A DNA stretch of 64,000 nucleotides, from the NCBI GenBank assembly GCA_963677085.2, contig CAXXFH010000006.1:868001-932000 (forward strand), given 5' to 3'. The position numbers and the translations under genes were made by a program. Every line of letters begins with the position of its first letter. Within the stretch, counting starts at the first letter, position 1. Shown here piece by piece: positions 36,010 through 44,387 of the stretch. Below the pieces are notes generated by a model. The model saw only the letters and a list, made by a program, of their open reading frames with translations. It was not told the DNA's origin and did no database searches. The DNA comes from G963677085 sp963677085 (GTDB lineage Bacteria > Planctomycetota > Planctomycetia > Pirellulales > Thermoguttaceae).

Positions 36010-36513
36010 ATGATGGATTGCTTTCTCGCTTCTCGGCCGGCGCGTCTGCGCGGCCAAGTGTGGTTGGGGTTGGCGCTTTGTGGTTTGGTGTTGACGGGTT
36101 GCGGGTCGGACCGTCCAGAGACCGCGCCCGTCTCGGGCAAGGTGACCTTCGGCGGTCAGCCGCTGACCAAGGGCAAGATCGTCTTCTTTCCCGAGAAGGG
36201 CCGCTCGTCGATGGCTTCGATCGGCGCCGACGGGTCGTACGAACTGACCACGTTCGAAGAGGGCGACGGCGCTTTGCCCGGCAAGCATAAGGTGACCATC
36301 ACCGCCATGGAGAGCCAAGGCGGGCCCATGCCGCAGAGCATGGAAGAGGAAATCGAGATGGGCCTCAGCGGCAAAGGTGGTATGGCTGGCCCGAGCGAGG
36401 TGAAGTGGATCGTGCCCGAGAAGTACTCCCGTCGCGACACCACTCCGTTGGAGGCCGAAGTGACGCTGGACGACGACAACGTGGTGAATTTCGACATTCC
36501 GGCGGGACGGTGA
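36010..36513 (+). CDS. Small lipoprotein (carboxypeptidase regulatory-like / transthyretin-like fold)
   Basis: 167 aa from the ATG at 36010 (a second ATG follows at once). The lipobox LVLTGCGSD places the lipidated Cys near residue 31. The mature part has the pattern PVSGKVTFGGQPLTKGKIVFF, ASIGADGSYELTTF and GKHKVTITAM, typical of the small beta-sandwich lipoproteins that follow DUF1559 genes in planctomycetes. It is probably anchored in the inner or outer membrane and may work with the upstream DUF1559 protein. No catalytic residues are apparent. Confidence 0.85.
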   Translation: MMDCFLASRPARLRGQVWLGLALCGLVLTGCGSDRPETAPVSGKVTFGGQPLTKGKIVFFPEKGRSSMASIGADGSYELTTFEEGDGALPGKHKVTITAMESQGGPMPQSMEEEIEMGLSGKGGMAGPSEVKWIVPEKYSRRDTTPLEAEVTLDDDNVVNFDIPAGR

Positions 36514-36829
36514 GGCGGAGTAGGGCTAGGGGCTAGAGACGAGGTATATCTTCTGTTTCCTTGGGAAACAGGGGGCACAGCAAAACCCACGTCACCGTCT
36601 TTCTGACGCTTTCTCGATCGCGGTTGGCATCTTCCTGGCCGCCACGCTATACTGACTTTTCCTGCCTGGTTTTGTTTCCCACCCATGTTGCTGCCAATGG
36701 CCCCCGGGAAGCGTGGGCTGCCTGCCGGCGGCGCTGATTTCCATTGTCCGAAGCGTGCCACGTTCTATGAGATTAGTCTCCAGGATAGAGGTAACTTCCT
36801 CCGAGGTAGCGACCAACAGGAGCGATTTC
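36514..36829. other. Non-coding gap
   Basis: A short GGGCTAGGGGCTAGAGACGA repeat-like stretch at about 36521 (family H) follows the lipoprotein stop. In the remaining 300 bp I see no gene; an ATG at 36767 is an alternative start of the next gene. Confidence 0.4.
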
Positions 36830-38707
36830 TTGCTTGGGCGCGTTAGCACGAATCGGCCGCGGTCTTGCCGTTTCTTGCGTTTTGTCCCGCTCGCGGCGGT
36901 TGTTTCGGGTGTGGTTATCTCCGTTACGGTGTTCATGTTCCTTGCTCCCGTGCTGGCAACCAAGTTGCCGGTTGCCGTCGGCGAGAAGACCAGGGTCGAT
37001 CGAACGGCCATCGACGCGTACCTAAAGGCCGTCGACGGCGACTACAGCCCCGAGCAGCAGATGTTGGGTATGCCGTTTCGCAGCCCGGGCTATCACAGCC
37101 AAGTGGCCGGCGGCACGTGGGTTCATCCTACGCGTGAATCGCTCAACTACGCGGCTGCTCTGCTTGTGCGCAATCAACCGGCTGGTTTCGATCAGGCAGG
37201 CGGGGCCAATCGGGCAGCCGATGCCGATCGGGCGGCCGATGTCATCCGTAAGGTGCTCAGCCTGCAAGACACCGATCCGGAACACAAGACCTACGGCATT
37301 TGGCCGTGGTTGCTGGAAGAGCCGCTGGAGAAAATGGCCCCGCCCGACTTCAACTGGGCCGACTTTTGCGGCGCCACCATCGCATTGATCCTTGTCGACC
37401 ACGGAACGCTCTTGAGCGACGACCTGAAGCAAGCGATGCGTGCCAGCTTGGGCCACGCCGTTCGAGCGATTCGCAAACGAAACGTACAGCCAAGTTACAC
37501 GAACATCGCCATCATGGGTGGCGTAGTGTGCGCGGCGGCCGGCGAGTTGCTCGACGATGAAGAAATGCTCCGCTACGGTCGGGATCGCCTTGAACGCACG
37601 GTGGAACACGCCCGGCACCACGGCGGGTTCAACGAGTACAACAGCCCCACCTACACGATGGTGGCCCTGCGGGAGTGCGATCGAGCGTTGCACCTGGTTC
37701 GCGACCCGGCCACGCGTGAAGCGGCCGAAACGCTGCGCCGGCTCGCGTGGCAAACCATCGCCGAGAGCTTTCATCCGGCTACCGGCCAATGGGCCGGACC
37801 GCATAGCCGGACATACAGCGACCTGGTCTTTCCGTATATCGCCGACTATTTGGTTGACCAGACGGGCGCGGCCGTGGTCGTGCATCCGGCGGCCGCAAAG
37901 ACCGAGAAACCACGGACGCCTGAGCTTTTTCCCGGCCGAGCCTGTCCCGAAGAACTGGCCGCCCGGTTTCAAAGCCTCCCGAAAAACCCATTGACGATCG
38001 AGCGGACGTTTGTGCGTCAGGAAGACCCGGTCAAATCGACGGTGGGTACCACGTGGCTGATCCACGACGCCTGCCTAGGCAGCGTCAACCGCTCGTCGTT
38101 CTGGACGCAGCGGCGGATGCTGGTCGGCTACTGGAAGACCGAAGCCGATCCGGCCGTGGTCTTGCGGATGCGGTTTTTGCACGACGGTCGCGACTTCGCC
38201 TCGATGGGTGTGGCCACACGCCAAGACGCAGGGCGTACGCTGAGCTTGCTCTATCCGATACGCAATCGGGGCGATTGGCACCCGGGCCTCGACCGGCCGA
38301 AGGACGGCATCTTTCGTGCCAAGGATTTTCGCGTGCGCTACGAATTGCGCGGTTGCGGTGTGAAGGCCGAGCGGCTGGACTCGGGGCATTTCGTCCTTTC
38401 GGCCGGCGACTACAAAGCTGTGATCTTGCCCGCGGTGAGCCATTTCGACGGCCGCGAGATCCGCTGGCAGATGGCCCAACACGAGGGTTTCGCAGCGATC
38501 GAGGGCATCTGCTACCACGGGCCGGAGAAGGAGTTCGACTTCCGGAGTTTTTCCGAAGTGGTTGTAGCCGCCGGACTCGAAGTGCTGCCGGTTGACGAGA
38601 GTCCGTGCCCGAACCGGCCCGAGGTGGTTGCTGACTTCGAGAAGCACACCGTGCGGGCGTCGTGGGACGTCGGCCAACGATTGGAAGTAACCGCCCGGCT
38701 GCCGTGA
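36830..38707 (+). CDS. Membrane-anchored or secreted alpha/alpha-toroid-like protein, paralogue of 3335-4843
   Basis: About 625 aa if it begins at the TTG at 36830, which has AGGAG 7 nt upstream; ATG at 36767 and GTG at 36713 are alternatives without such a site. Hydrophobic segment FVPLAAVVSGVVISVTVFMF serves as signal or anchor. The body (LNYAAALLVRN, YGIWPWLLEEPLEKM, FCGATIALILVDHG, SYTNIAIMGG, NEYNSPTYTM) is helical, then becomes beta-rich. The motifs match those of the paralogue at 3335 and suggest an alpha/alpha barrel such as those in lyases and unsaturated glycan hydrolases. Catalytic residues cannot be assigned. No operon partner is evident. Confidence 0.72.
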   Translation: MLGRVSTNRPRSCRFLRFVPLAAVVSGVVISVTVFMFLAPVLATKLPVAVGEKTRVDRTAIDAYLKAVDGDYSPEQQMLGMPFRSPGYHSQVAGGTWVHPTRESLNYAAALLVRNQPAGFDQAGGANRAADADRAADVIRKVLSLQDTDPEHKTYGIWPWLLEEPLEKMAPPDFNWADFCGATIALILVDHGTLLSDDLKQAMRASLGHAVRAIRKRNVQPSYTNIAIMGGVVCAAAGELLDDEEMLRYGRDRLERTVEHARHHGGFNEYNSPTYTMVALRECDRALHLVRDPATREAAETLRRLAWQTIAESFHPATGQWAGPHSRTYSDLVFPYIADYLVDQTGAAVVVHPAAAKTEKPRTPELFPGRACPEELAARFQSLPKNPLTIERTFVRQEDPVKSTVGTTWLIHDACLGSVNRSSFWTQRRMLVGYWKTEADPAVVLRMRFLHDGRDFASMGVATRQDAGRTLSLLYPIRNRGDWHPGLDRPKDGIFRAKDFRVRYELRGCGVKAERLDSGHFVLSAGDYKAVILPAVSHFDGREIRWQMAQHEGFAAIEGICYHGPEKEFDFRSFSEVVVAAGLEVLPVDESPCPNRPEVVADFEKHTVRASWDVGQRLEVTARLP

Positions 38708-38764
38708 GACGAAAAACGGCAAAGACTTGCCTAGTGCTTTGTCAACTTTTGAAATGAGGATTCG

Positions 38765-38844
38765 GGTGCCATGCCCACGGCAACGTGGGCATGAATACGT
38801 ATCGCACTTCGAGCATGCCCACGTTGCCGTGGGCATGGCACCCG
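38765..38844. repeat. Inverted pair of family B palindromes
   Basis: Two 30-bp units at 38765-38794 and 38815-38844, each a hairpin in itself (ATGCCCACGGCAACGTGGGC), are exact reverse complements of each other. They lie in the 274-bp gap between two convergent genes. Confidence 0.85.
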
Positions 38845-38907
38845 CAATGATAAAGCACTCGTTCCCGTGCTACAGCATGGGGACGAGGGACGGCGAGCAG
38901 TAGAAAC

Positions 38908-38946
38908 AAAAAAGCACCATGCCGACGACGAACGTCGACATGGTGC
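38908..38946 (-). terminator. Rho-independent terminator of the HEAT-repeat gene
   Basis: On the minus strand, a stem of 14 bp with one G-T pair (GCACCATGTCGACG pairing with CGTCGGCATGGTGC), a 5-nt loop and a run of six T residues. It is 36 bp downstream of the stop at 38982. Confidence 0.85.
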
Positions 38947-38956
38947 CAATTCGCTG

Positions 38957-38978
38957 CCGTGCTGAAGCACAGCCTACT
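38957..38978. repeat. Degenerate family A palindrome
   Basis: GTGCTGAAGCACAGCCTAC, between the terminator and the stop codon of the HEAT-repeat gene. Confidence 0.6.
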
Positions 38979-38981
38979 TAG

Positions 38982-41126
38982 CTACTTGGGCATGGGAAGT
39001 ACGATGGGGGCGTTTTCTCCCAGCGTTACTTCACCGGCCTTGCCGTCGATCTTGTACTGGATCTTCAACTGCTTAGGCGTGTTCGGCACCGGGTCGCCGC
39101 CGAAGTTGGCGTTGTAGCTGGACTTCGGCAGGGTGATTATCGGCACGAAGCCGACGTGTTGTCGAAGCACATTAGTTACGTCCTTGAACTTGTTGCCCGC
39201 CCCGTACTCGGCCTTGATGATCTCGACGTTCACCGTCTTCTGGCCGATTTCTGCAAGCAGCTTTTTGGCCTCGTCCGACTTCGGACCGATCTTCTGGGCG
39301 ATGGCCAACGCCGACTGAACGGCGTTATCCTTAAGCGACGGAACCTTGGCCGTTTCCACAGCAAGCCGCAGCATGTCGATGCTGGGATAACGGGCCATCA
39401 CTTCGAGGACCAGTTTCTTTTCCGCATCGCGCTGGGCGGTGGCCATTGCGGCCTGGCACATCTCGAAACGCTGCGGGTCGGGTACGACGAACTGCCGCAC
39501 GAGGCGGATGTAACCCCGCATCGCACGAACTTGGTATTTTCCCTCGGGGGCGTTCTTCGCCAGGTCCAAAAGCACGGGCGCTGCGTCGACCGTCATCCAA
39601 CCGCCTAGCAAGCGAGTGGCCGCGTCTTGCAGTTTGGGGCTGGCGTCCTTGGCCGCGGTGTGCAATGCCTGAAGCGCTTCGCTGCCTTCCATGGCGCCGA
39701 GAATCTCCAAGATGGTGCACTTGGCCGGCAACGGCGCCTTGGCCATGGCAGCAACGAGCTGCGCGGCACACGCTTCACGATCCGGCATCCGAATGCAGGC
39801 TGCGCGAAGCGCCTGCCCAGCGGCTGGCACGTCTTCCGCATTCTGCGGAGCAACGACTCGGGTGATCAGGATCGAAAGATTGTTGGCTTCAATGGTCGAC
39901 CCTAACGCCCGCAGTGCGGCGGAACGAATCTGGGCGTCGGGATCATCGACGGCCTTCAGCAGGGTATCTACGGCGGCGGCGATTCGTCGCTGGCCGACCA
40001 TGTCGATCAGCAGCCGGCGCACGTCCCCGTTGGCTTGCGTCAGACGCGTGGCCAACTCGGCATCAACGTCTTTGCCGGGCAGGGCTCCGAGCGCCGTTTG
40101 GGCGGCTTGCGCGAGCTCCGCATCGTCTTCGATCGCCACGTCCAGCAGAACCGGGATGCAGGAGGCGTTGCCGGCTCGCTGCAACATGCCGATAGCGGCA
40201 AGCCGAGCGTTGTTCGGGCCGGCCTTGGCGGCTTCAATCATCGCAGGCAAGGCGGCCGGATCGTTGCGGTTCGTCAGGGCGACGACCAGTTGAACGCGAC
40301 GGGCAGGCGTGGCCTTGGCCAACGCGGCAACCAGCGCTTCGGTCACTTCGCGACCGGGAAGTTCCGAGGCGGTCGACAGGCCGATGGCGACCATCGCTTT
40401 GTCGGCCGACTGCAATTGCTCGACCAACAGCGGGACACCGGCCGACTTGCGTGCGAGAATCGCTCCCCGCGTGGCCTCGATTACTCGCTGCTTGGGCACG
40501 TCGGCCTGGCGGATTTTGTCGTACAGGCTGGCTGCTTCGGCCGCCTTGTCTTCGGCCAAGAGCTTTTCGGCACAAAGGACGCACCCTTCGGCAACCGCCG
40601 AGCGGACAGCGGCCGGGGCGCTGGTCAACGCTTGTTCAAGAATCGCGGTCGCTTGGGCACTACCGATTTGGCCCAAGGCCACGGCCGCGGCTGATGCCAC
40701 TTCCGGGTCGGCATCTTTCAGGCGTCCGGCCAGAACGTCGACCGCTTTGGCATCGGCACGAAAACCGATCGAATTGATCACGCCGATTGCCAACCGGCCG
40801 TTGAGCGAGGGCAGGGCGTCGCGCAACGCCTGGTCGGCCTCTTCGCCGGGGATGGCTTCCAGGGCGATGCGTGCCCAGGAGGCGAGCTGTGCGTTGGGCA
40901 GCAGTGCTGCCAGTGCCGGGACGGCGTCTTTCGAGCCGTAGACGGCCAATCGCTTGCAGGTAATTGCTTTGTCCGCCGCGGGCGACGTTTCCGACGTCAG
41001 CACGGCGATGAGTTCGCTTTCTTGAACGTCGTCGTCGGCACAAGCCGGGCCAGTGGCCAAAAAGCCGAGGCCCAGCAAGGCGACCACGGCAATCGCCGCG
41101 ATCCAGGTAGTATGTTTGTTTGGCAT
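38982..41126 (-). CDS. Secreted HEAT-repeat protein
   Basis: 714 aa from the ATG at 41126 with AGGAG upstream; the frame is open 45 codons further, but that part crosses a family B repeat. Signal peptide TWIAAIAVVALLGLGFLATG. Residues 30-620 are built of about 15 helical HEAT/PBS-lyase-like repeats (for example DADPEVASAAAVALGQIGSA, DDPDAQIRSAALRALGSTIE). A C-terminal beta-rich tail (VEIIKAEYGAGNKFKDVT) ends in KIQYKIDGKAGEVTLGENAP, resembling a hydrolase-independent carbohydrate-binding tail. Probably a periplasmic scaffold for protein-protein contacts. A clear terminator follows. Confidence 0.85.
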   Translation of the reverse strand: MPNKHTTWIAAIAVVALLGLGFLATGPACADDDVQESELIAVLTSETSPAADKAITCKRLAVYGSKDAVPALAALLPNAQLASWARIALEAIPGEEADQALRDALPSLNGRLAIGVINSIGFRADAKAVDVLAGRLKDADPEVASAAAVALGQIGSAQATAILEQALTSAPAAVRSAVAEGCVLCAEKLLAEDKAAEAASLYDKIRQADVPKQRVIEATRGAILARKSAGVPLLVEQLQSADKAMVAIGLSTASELPGREVTEALVAALAKATPARRVQLVVALTNRNDPAALPAMIEAAKAGPNNARLAAIGMLQRAGNASCIPVLLDVAIEDDAELAQAAQTALGALPGKDVDAELATRLTQANGDVRRLLIDMVGQRRIAAAVDTLLKAVDDPDAQIRSAALRALGSTIEANNLSILITRVVAPQNAEDVPAAGQALRAACIRMPDREACAAQLVAAMAKAPLPAKCTILEILGAMEGSEALQALHTAAKDASPKLQDAATRLLGGWMTVDAAPVLLDLAKNAPEGKYQVRAMRGYIRLVRQFVVPDPQRFEMCQAAMATAQRDAEKKLVLEVMARYPSIDMLRLAVETAKVPSLKDNAVQSALAIAQKIGPKSDEAKKLLAEIGQKTVNVEIIKAEYGAGNKFKDVTNVLRQHVGFVPIITLPKSSYNANFGGDPVPNTPKQLKIQYKIDGKAGEVTLGENAPIVLPMPK

Positions 41127-41211
41127 TCGTATAGTCTCCTGTTGGATTGATTGTTGAAATGAACCGAGGAACTTGTGTGTCATGCTGACGAATGATCGTT
41201 GGAGTTTTCTG

Positions 41212-41241
41212 CATGCCCACGCAAGCGTGGGCATGGCACCC
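41212..41241. repeat. Family B palindrome
   Basis: CATGCCCACGCAAGCGTGGG followed by CATGGCACCC. It lies 54 bp beyond the stop of the oxidoreductase gene and may terminate it. Confidence 0.8.
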
Positions 41242-41294
41242 AACGGTTTCATCCTTCGCATCCAACTCCCTAATCCCCAGCCCCTAGTCCCTTA

Positions 41295-42581
41295 TCAAAT
41301 TCTCCATGGCGCACGCAGCGCTTCGCTGCGCAGGCGGTTGGCCTGATCGTCGTCGACGAAGTACGTTGTCTTGGGATCGAGCACGACCTTGCGATTGAGG
41401 AACGTGGCGATGTTGGCGCCGTGGCAAGCGATGTGCGAATAGCAGGCCACCTCGGCGTTGGCTCGCGGCTTGCCACGCGACTTCACGCAGTCGAGGAAGT
41501 CGCGCACATGGAAGGTGGCCGGGTAGCCGCCGATTTCGGCAACCTTTTGGCCGGCCAGCAACTCGGGCGAGCTGAGCACGAGCTTGCCGCTGTCGCCCGC
41601 CTCGACCCAGCCGGCGTCGCCTTCGAATCGCACGGGGCAGGAACCCAACGGGAGCCAGCCGTCGTTGCGGATGATCAGCTTCACCCCGTTGGGGTACCGG
41701 GCGACGATTCGCCCGTCTTCCGGCGGGTTGTACTCGACCGGGGCCGTGTGGTCGGCGCCGGCGGCCCACTGGCAGAGGTCCACGCAGTGGGAACCCCATT
41801 CCAGCACACCCCCGCCGACCATGCCACCGCCTTTTTCGAAGTTGAATCCGTTGAGAAGCTTCCGGTTGAACGGTCGCCAAGCCGCGGGGCCGAGGTACGT
41901 GTCCCAATCGACCTCTTCCTTGGGCGGCTCGGGTTCGGCCGGGAGCCAGCCGCTGCTGACAGTGTGCATTCCCGCCGGATGGGCGTGAACCGCTTGCAGC
42001 TTGCCGAGCCGGCCGCTACGGGCCAATTCGCAGGCGAAGGCGAAGTGGGGCAAGTTGCGGCGTTGGGTACCGGCCTGGAATACGCGGCCCGTGCGACGCA
42101 TCGTTTCGGCCAGTTTCAGGCTCTGCACGATGTTCTTCGTGCACGGTTTCTCGCAGTACATATCCTTGCCGGCTCGGGCGGCGTAGATGGCGGCCGTGGC
42201 GTGCCAGTTCGGGCCGGTGGCGATGAGCACGGCGTCGATATCGTCGCGAGCCAGCAGGTCGCGGAAGTCGCGGTACGTGGCGCAGTCGTTGTTGCCGTAC
42301 TTCTTGTCGACCATGCTTTTGATGGCCTCGCGACGCGCGGCTTTAATGTCGCAGACGGCGACGAATTGCACATCCGGCTGCGGCAGAAAGCAGCTCAGGT
42401 CGTAGGTGCCCCGGTTGCCGATGCCGATGCCTCCCACCGTGATTCGCTCGCTGGGAGCAACGGTATTGTCCTTGCCGAGGGCCGTGCCAGGAATTACCTG
42501 GGGAGCCAAGGCCACTGCGCCAACTTGCGCGGCGGTCCTCAGGAATCGCCGCCGCGACAGACCTTTGGTCCTATCCGTCAT
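41295..42581 (-). CDS. Tat-exported Gfo/Idh/MocA-family oxidoreductase
   Basis: 428 aa with the Tat signal LSRRRFLRTAAQVGAVAL. The NAD(P)-binding Rossmann domain begins ITVGGIGIGNRGTYDLSC; the family motif MYCEKPCTKN near residue 140 carries the conserved Lys-Pro. The C-terminal alpha/beta domain contains GGGVLEWGSHCVDLCQWAAG, where the His is likely near the active site. Such Tat-exported members are common in planctomycetes and probably oxidise or reduce a sugar derivative in the periplasm with tightly bound cofactor. Substrate unknown. GGAGA precedes the start. Confidence 0.88.
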   Translation of the reverse strand: MTDRTKGLSRRRFLRTAAQVGAVALAPQVIPGTALGKDNTVAPSERITVGGIGIGNRGTYDLSCFLPQPDVQFVAVCDIKAARREAIKSMVDKKYGNNDCATYRDFRDLLARDDIDAVLIATGPNWHATAAIYAARAGKDMYCEKPCTKNIVQSLKLAETMRRTGRVFQAGTQRRNLPHFAFACELARSGRLGKLQAVHAHPAGMHTVSSGWLPAEPEPPKEEVDWDTYLGPAAWRPFNRKLLNGFNFEKGGGMVGGGVLEWGSHCVDLCQWAAGADHTAPVEYNPPEDGRIVARYPNGVKLIIRNDGWLPLGSCPVRFEGDAGWVEAGDSGKLVLSSPELLAGQKVAEIGGYPATFHVRDFLDCVKSRGKPRANAEVACYSHIACHGANIATFLNRKVVLDPKTTYFVDDDQANRLRSEALRAPWRI

Positions 42582-42674
42582 TAGTTTGTCTCCACTTCTC
42601 GGACTAAGTTACCTACTGCGTTATCAAGACTCAGAAATTCGGACGCCCGCGTTTCTTGGGTGCATAAACTTTTC

Positions 42675-42704
42675 GGGTGCCATGCCCACGCTTGCGTGGG
42701 CATG
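42675..42704. repeat. Family B palindrome
   Basis: GTGCCATGCCCACGCTTGCG hairpin, in the 638-bp gap between divergent oxidoreductase genes. Confidence 0.8.
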
Positions 42705-42757
42705 TGTCTCGAGATTTCAGCACACCCATGCGAGCTCAGTGTTTCGTTGTGTGGGTT

Positions 42758-42820
42758 GGGCGCCACTGGCTGCCAGTCAGCCAGTGCCGAACACGGGCAT
42801 ACAAGCTGCCCGTGGCACCC
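42758..42820. repeat. Double-hairpin repeat (family C), best-preserved copy
   Basis: CCACTGGCTGCCAGTCAGCC then ACGGGCATACAAGCTGCCCG: two hairpins in tandem. Homologous copies are at 8427 and 56233. The rest of the gap from 42582 to 43219 shows no convincing gene. Confidence 0.8.
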
Positions 42821-43219
42821 ATGAATCAAAAATCGAATGACGTTTCAACTTGCCCCACAAGGTGACCAAACCTGTAACCGATGGTTTTATTCTACATCGC
42901 ATTTGGTCGACTTGCACGTTTTGATGTAATCGTGTCGACTAAGAAGAGTCGCTCGCGCCAAACAAAAACGGCGGTGGTTTTGGTTGGAGTTTGGGATGGG
43001 TGGAACGTGGTACGATTGCCAGGCAGCCGGTAGTCTTGATTTCGCGACACGCGGCGGAAGCCCTAGCACAACAACTGCCTGGGTGGTGAGAACGCGGGGG
43101 TGAGGGGGCTGTCGCAAAACGTCGGCTTGCCGGTGGGCACAATCCAGGAGCTCCCCTGTTAGGTATTGTGGCTCGGTCCGTGTTTCAGCCTGAAAAAATG
43201 CCAGAAAAAGGAAATTGTC

Positions 43220-44206
43220 ATGAAATACCGTCGATTTGGAAACACCGGTTGGGACGTCTCGGAGATTGGTTTCGGCGCTTGGGCCCTGGGAAGCCATTGG
43301 GGAGTGCAGGACGACAACGATTCGATCGCCGCGTTGAATCGAGCGATCGACATGGGGTTGAATCTCATCGACACCGCACAACTCTACGGCGAAGGACGCA
43401 GCGAACGGCTCATTGCCGGGGTGCTCAAAGAACATTCCGAACGGGTGTACGTTGTGACCAAGACGCCGCCGCAAGCCGGTCCTTGGCCGCCCAGCCCGTA
43501 CTGCCGGGCCGAAGAACGTTTTTCGGAGGAGTATCTGCGTCAAAACGTCGAACAGCGGCTCCGCAATTTGCAGACCGATTGCCTCGACGTGCTTCTGCTG
43601 CACACCTGGACTCGGGCGTGGAACCAGGATCCTACGCCGCTGGAAATCCTCGGCCAGTTGCGAACCGAAGGAAAGATCCGACAGATCGGAATCTCAACGC
43701 CCGAGCACGATCAGAACTGCGTGATCGAGCTGATGCGCCGCGGCCTGCTTGATGTGGTCCAGGTGATTTACAACCTGTTCGAGCAGGAACCGGCTGCCGA
43801 GCTGTTGCCCACGGCCGCCGCCACTGGCACGGCCATCATCGGGCGCGTGGCATTCGACGAGGGAGTGCTCACGGGAAAATACCCCAAAGGCCATCGTTTT
43901 GCGGAAGACGACTTCCGCAGCCATTACTTTGCCGGCGACCGGCTGGATCGGGCCGTGGAACGGGTGGAGCGGATTCGCGCCGACATTACGGAAGCGGGGC
44001 TGGCGGACGAGTACACGTTGGCCGACATCGCATTGAAATTCGTCCTGGCGCATCCGGCCGTCAGCACGGTAATCCCGGGCATCCGCAACGTGCGGCAGGC
44101 CGAGATGAACCTGGGCGTTTCCGAAAAGCCCGAACTACCCGAGTCGCTGCTGCTGAAGCTTCGTCGCCACAATTGGCAACGAGCGTTTTGGTATGCGGGG
44201 AAGTAG
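43220..44206 (+). CDS. Aldo/keto reductase
   Basis: 328 aa from the ATG at 43220, preceded by AAAAGGA. An (alpha/beta)8 NADPH-dependent oxidoreductase: MKYRRFGNTGWDVSEIGFGA is the standard opening, and the catalytic tetrad is visible as LIDTAQLYGEG (Asp, Tyr), VYVVTKT (Lys) and VLLLHTWTR (His). IIGRVAFDEGVLTGKY and VSTVIPGIRN are the usual C-terminal cofactor-binding motifs. It would reduce aldehydes or keto sugars in the cytoplasm. No operon partner; the next gene begins 180 bp later behind its own promoter. Confidence 0.9.
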   Translation: MKYRRFGNTGWDVSEIGFGAWALGSHWGVQDDNDSIAALNRAIDMGLNLIDTAQLYGEGRSERLIAGVLKEHSERVYVVTKTPPQAGPWPPSPYCRAEERFSEEYLRQNVEQRLRNLQTDCLDVLLLHTWTRAWNQDPTPLEILGQLRTEGKIRQIGISTPEHDQNCVIELMRRGLLDVVQVIYNLFEQEPAAELLPTAAATGTAIIGRVAFDEGVLTGKYPKGHRFAEDDFRSHYFAGDRLDRAVERVERIRADITEAGLADEYTLADIALKFVLAHPAVSTVIPGIRNVRQAEMNLGVSEKPELPESLLLKLRRHNWQRAFWYAGK

Positions 44207-44221
44207 ACGCGGAAAGGTGTA

Positions 44222-44280
44222 GTTCTCGTTCCCCACGCTTTGCGTGGTACGCACACCCCGACGCTTTGCGTCGTAGCCCG
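44222..44280. repeat. Dispersed palindrome (family G)
   Basis: CCCCACGCTTTGCGTGGTAC and ACGCTTTGCGTCGTAGCCCG occur in tandem. A related single copy (TTCCCATGCTTTGCGTGGAA) lies at 61918. Located after the reductase and before the kinase promoter. Confidence 0.6.
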
Positions 44281-44299
44281 CCTCTTTCGCGTCCCGCGA

Positions 44300-44328
44300 T
44301 TGCTGGCCCGGCTGGGGGGCGTTATAAT
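44300..44328 (+). promoter_or_regulatory. Sigma70-type promoter of the kinase/NtrC operon
   Basis: TTGCTG at 44300-44305 and a perfect TATAAT at 44323-44328 with a 17-bp spacer. Transcription would start near 44335, 53 bp before the kinase ATG. Confidence 0.7.
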
Positions 44329-44387
44329 GGAGAGTTTCGGTTCGACGTTCGATTGTCCATTGATAGCGTTCCCGGTCTTTTCACCCA

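Noticed and set aside
42887..43603. A 238-aa minus-strand ORF overlapping the aldo/keto reductase
   Set aside because: It overlaps a certain gene on the other strand and the rest is low-complexity intergenic sequence.
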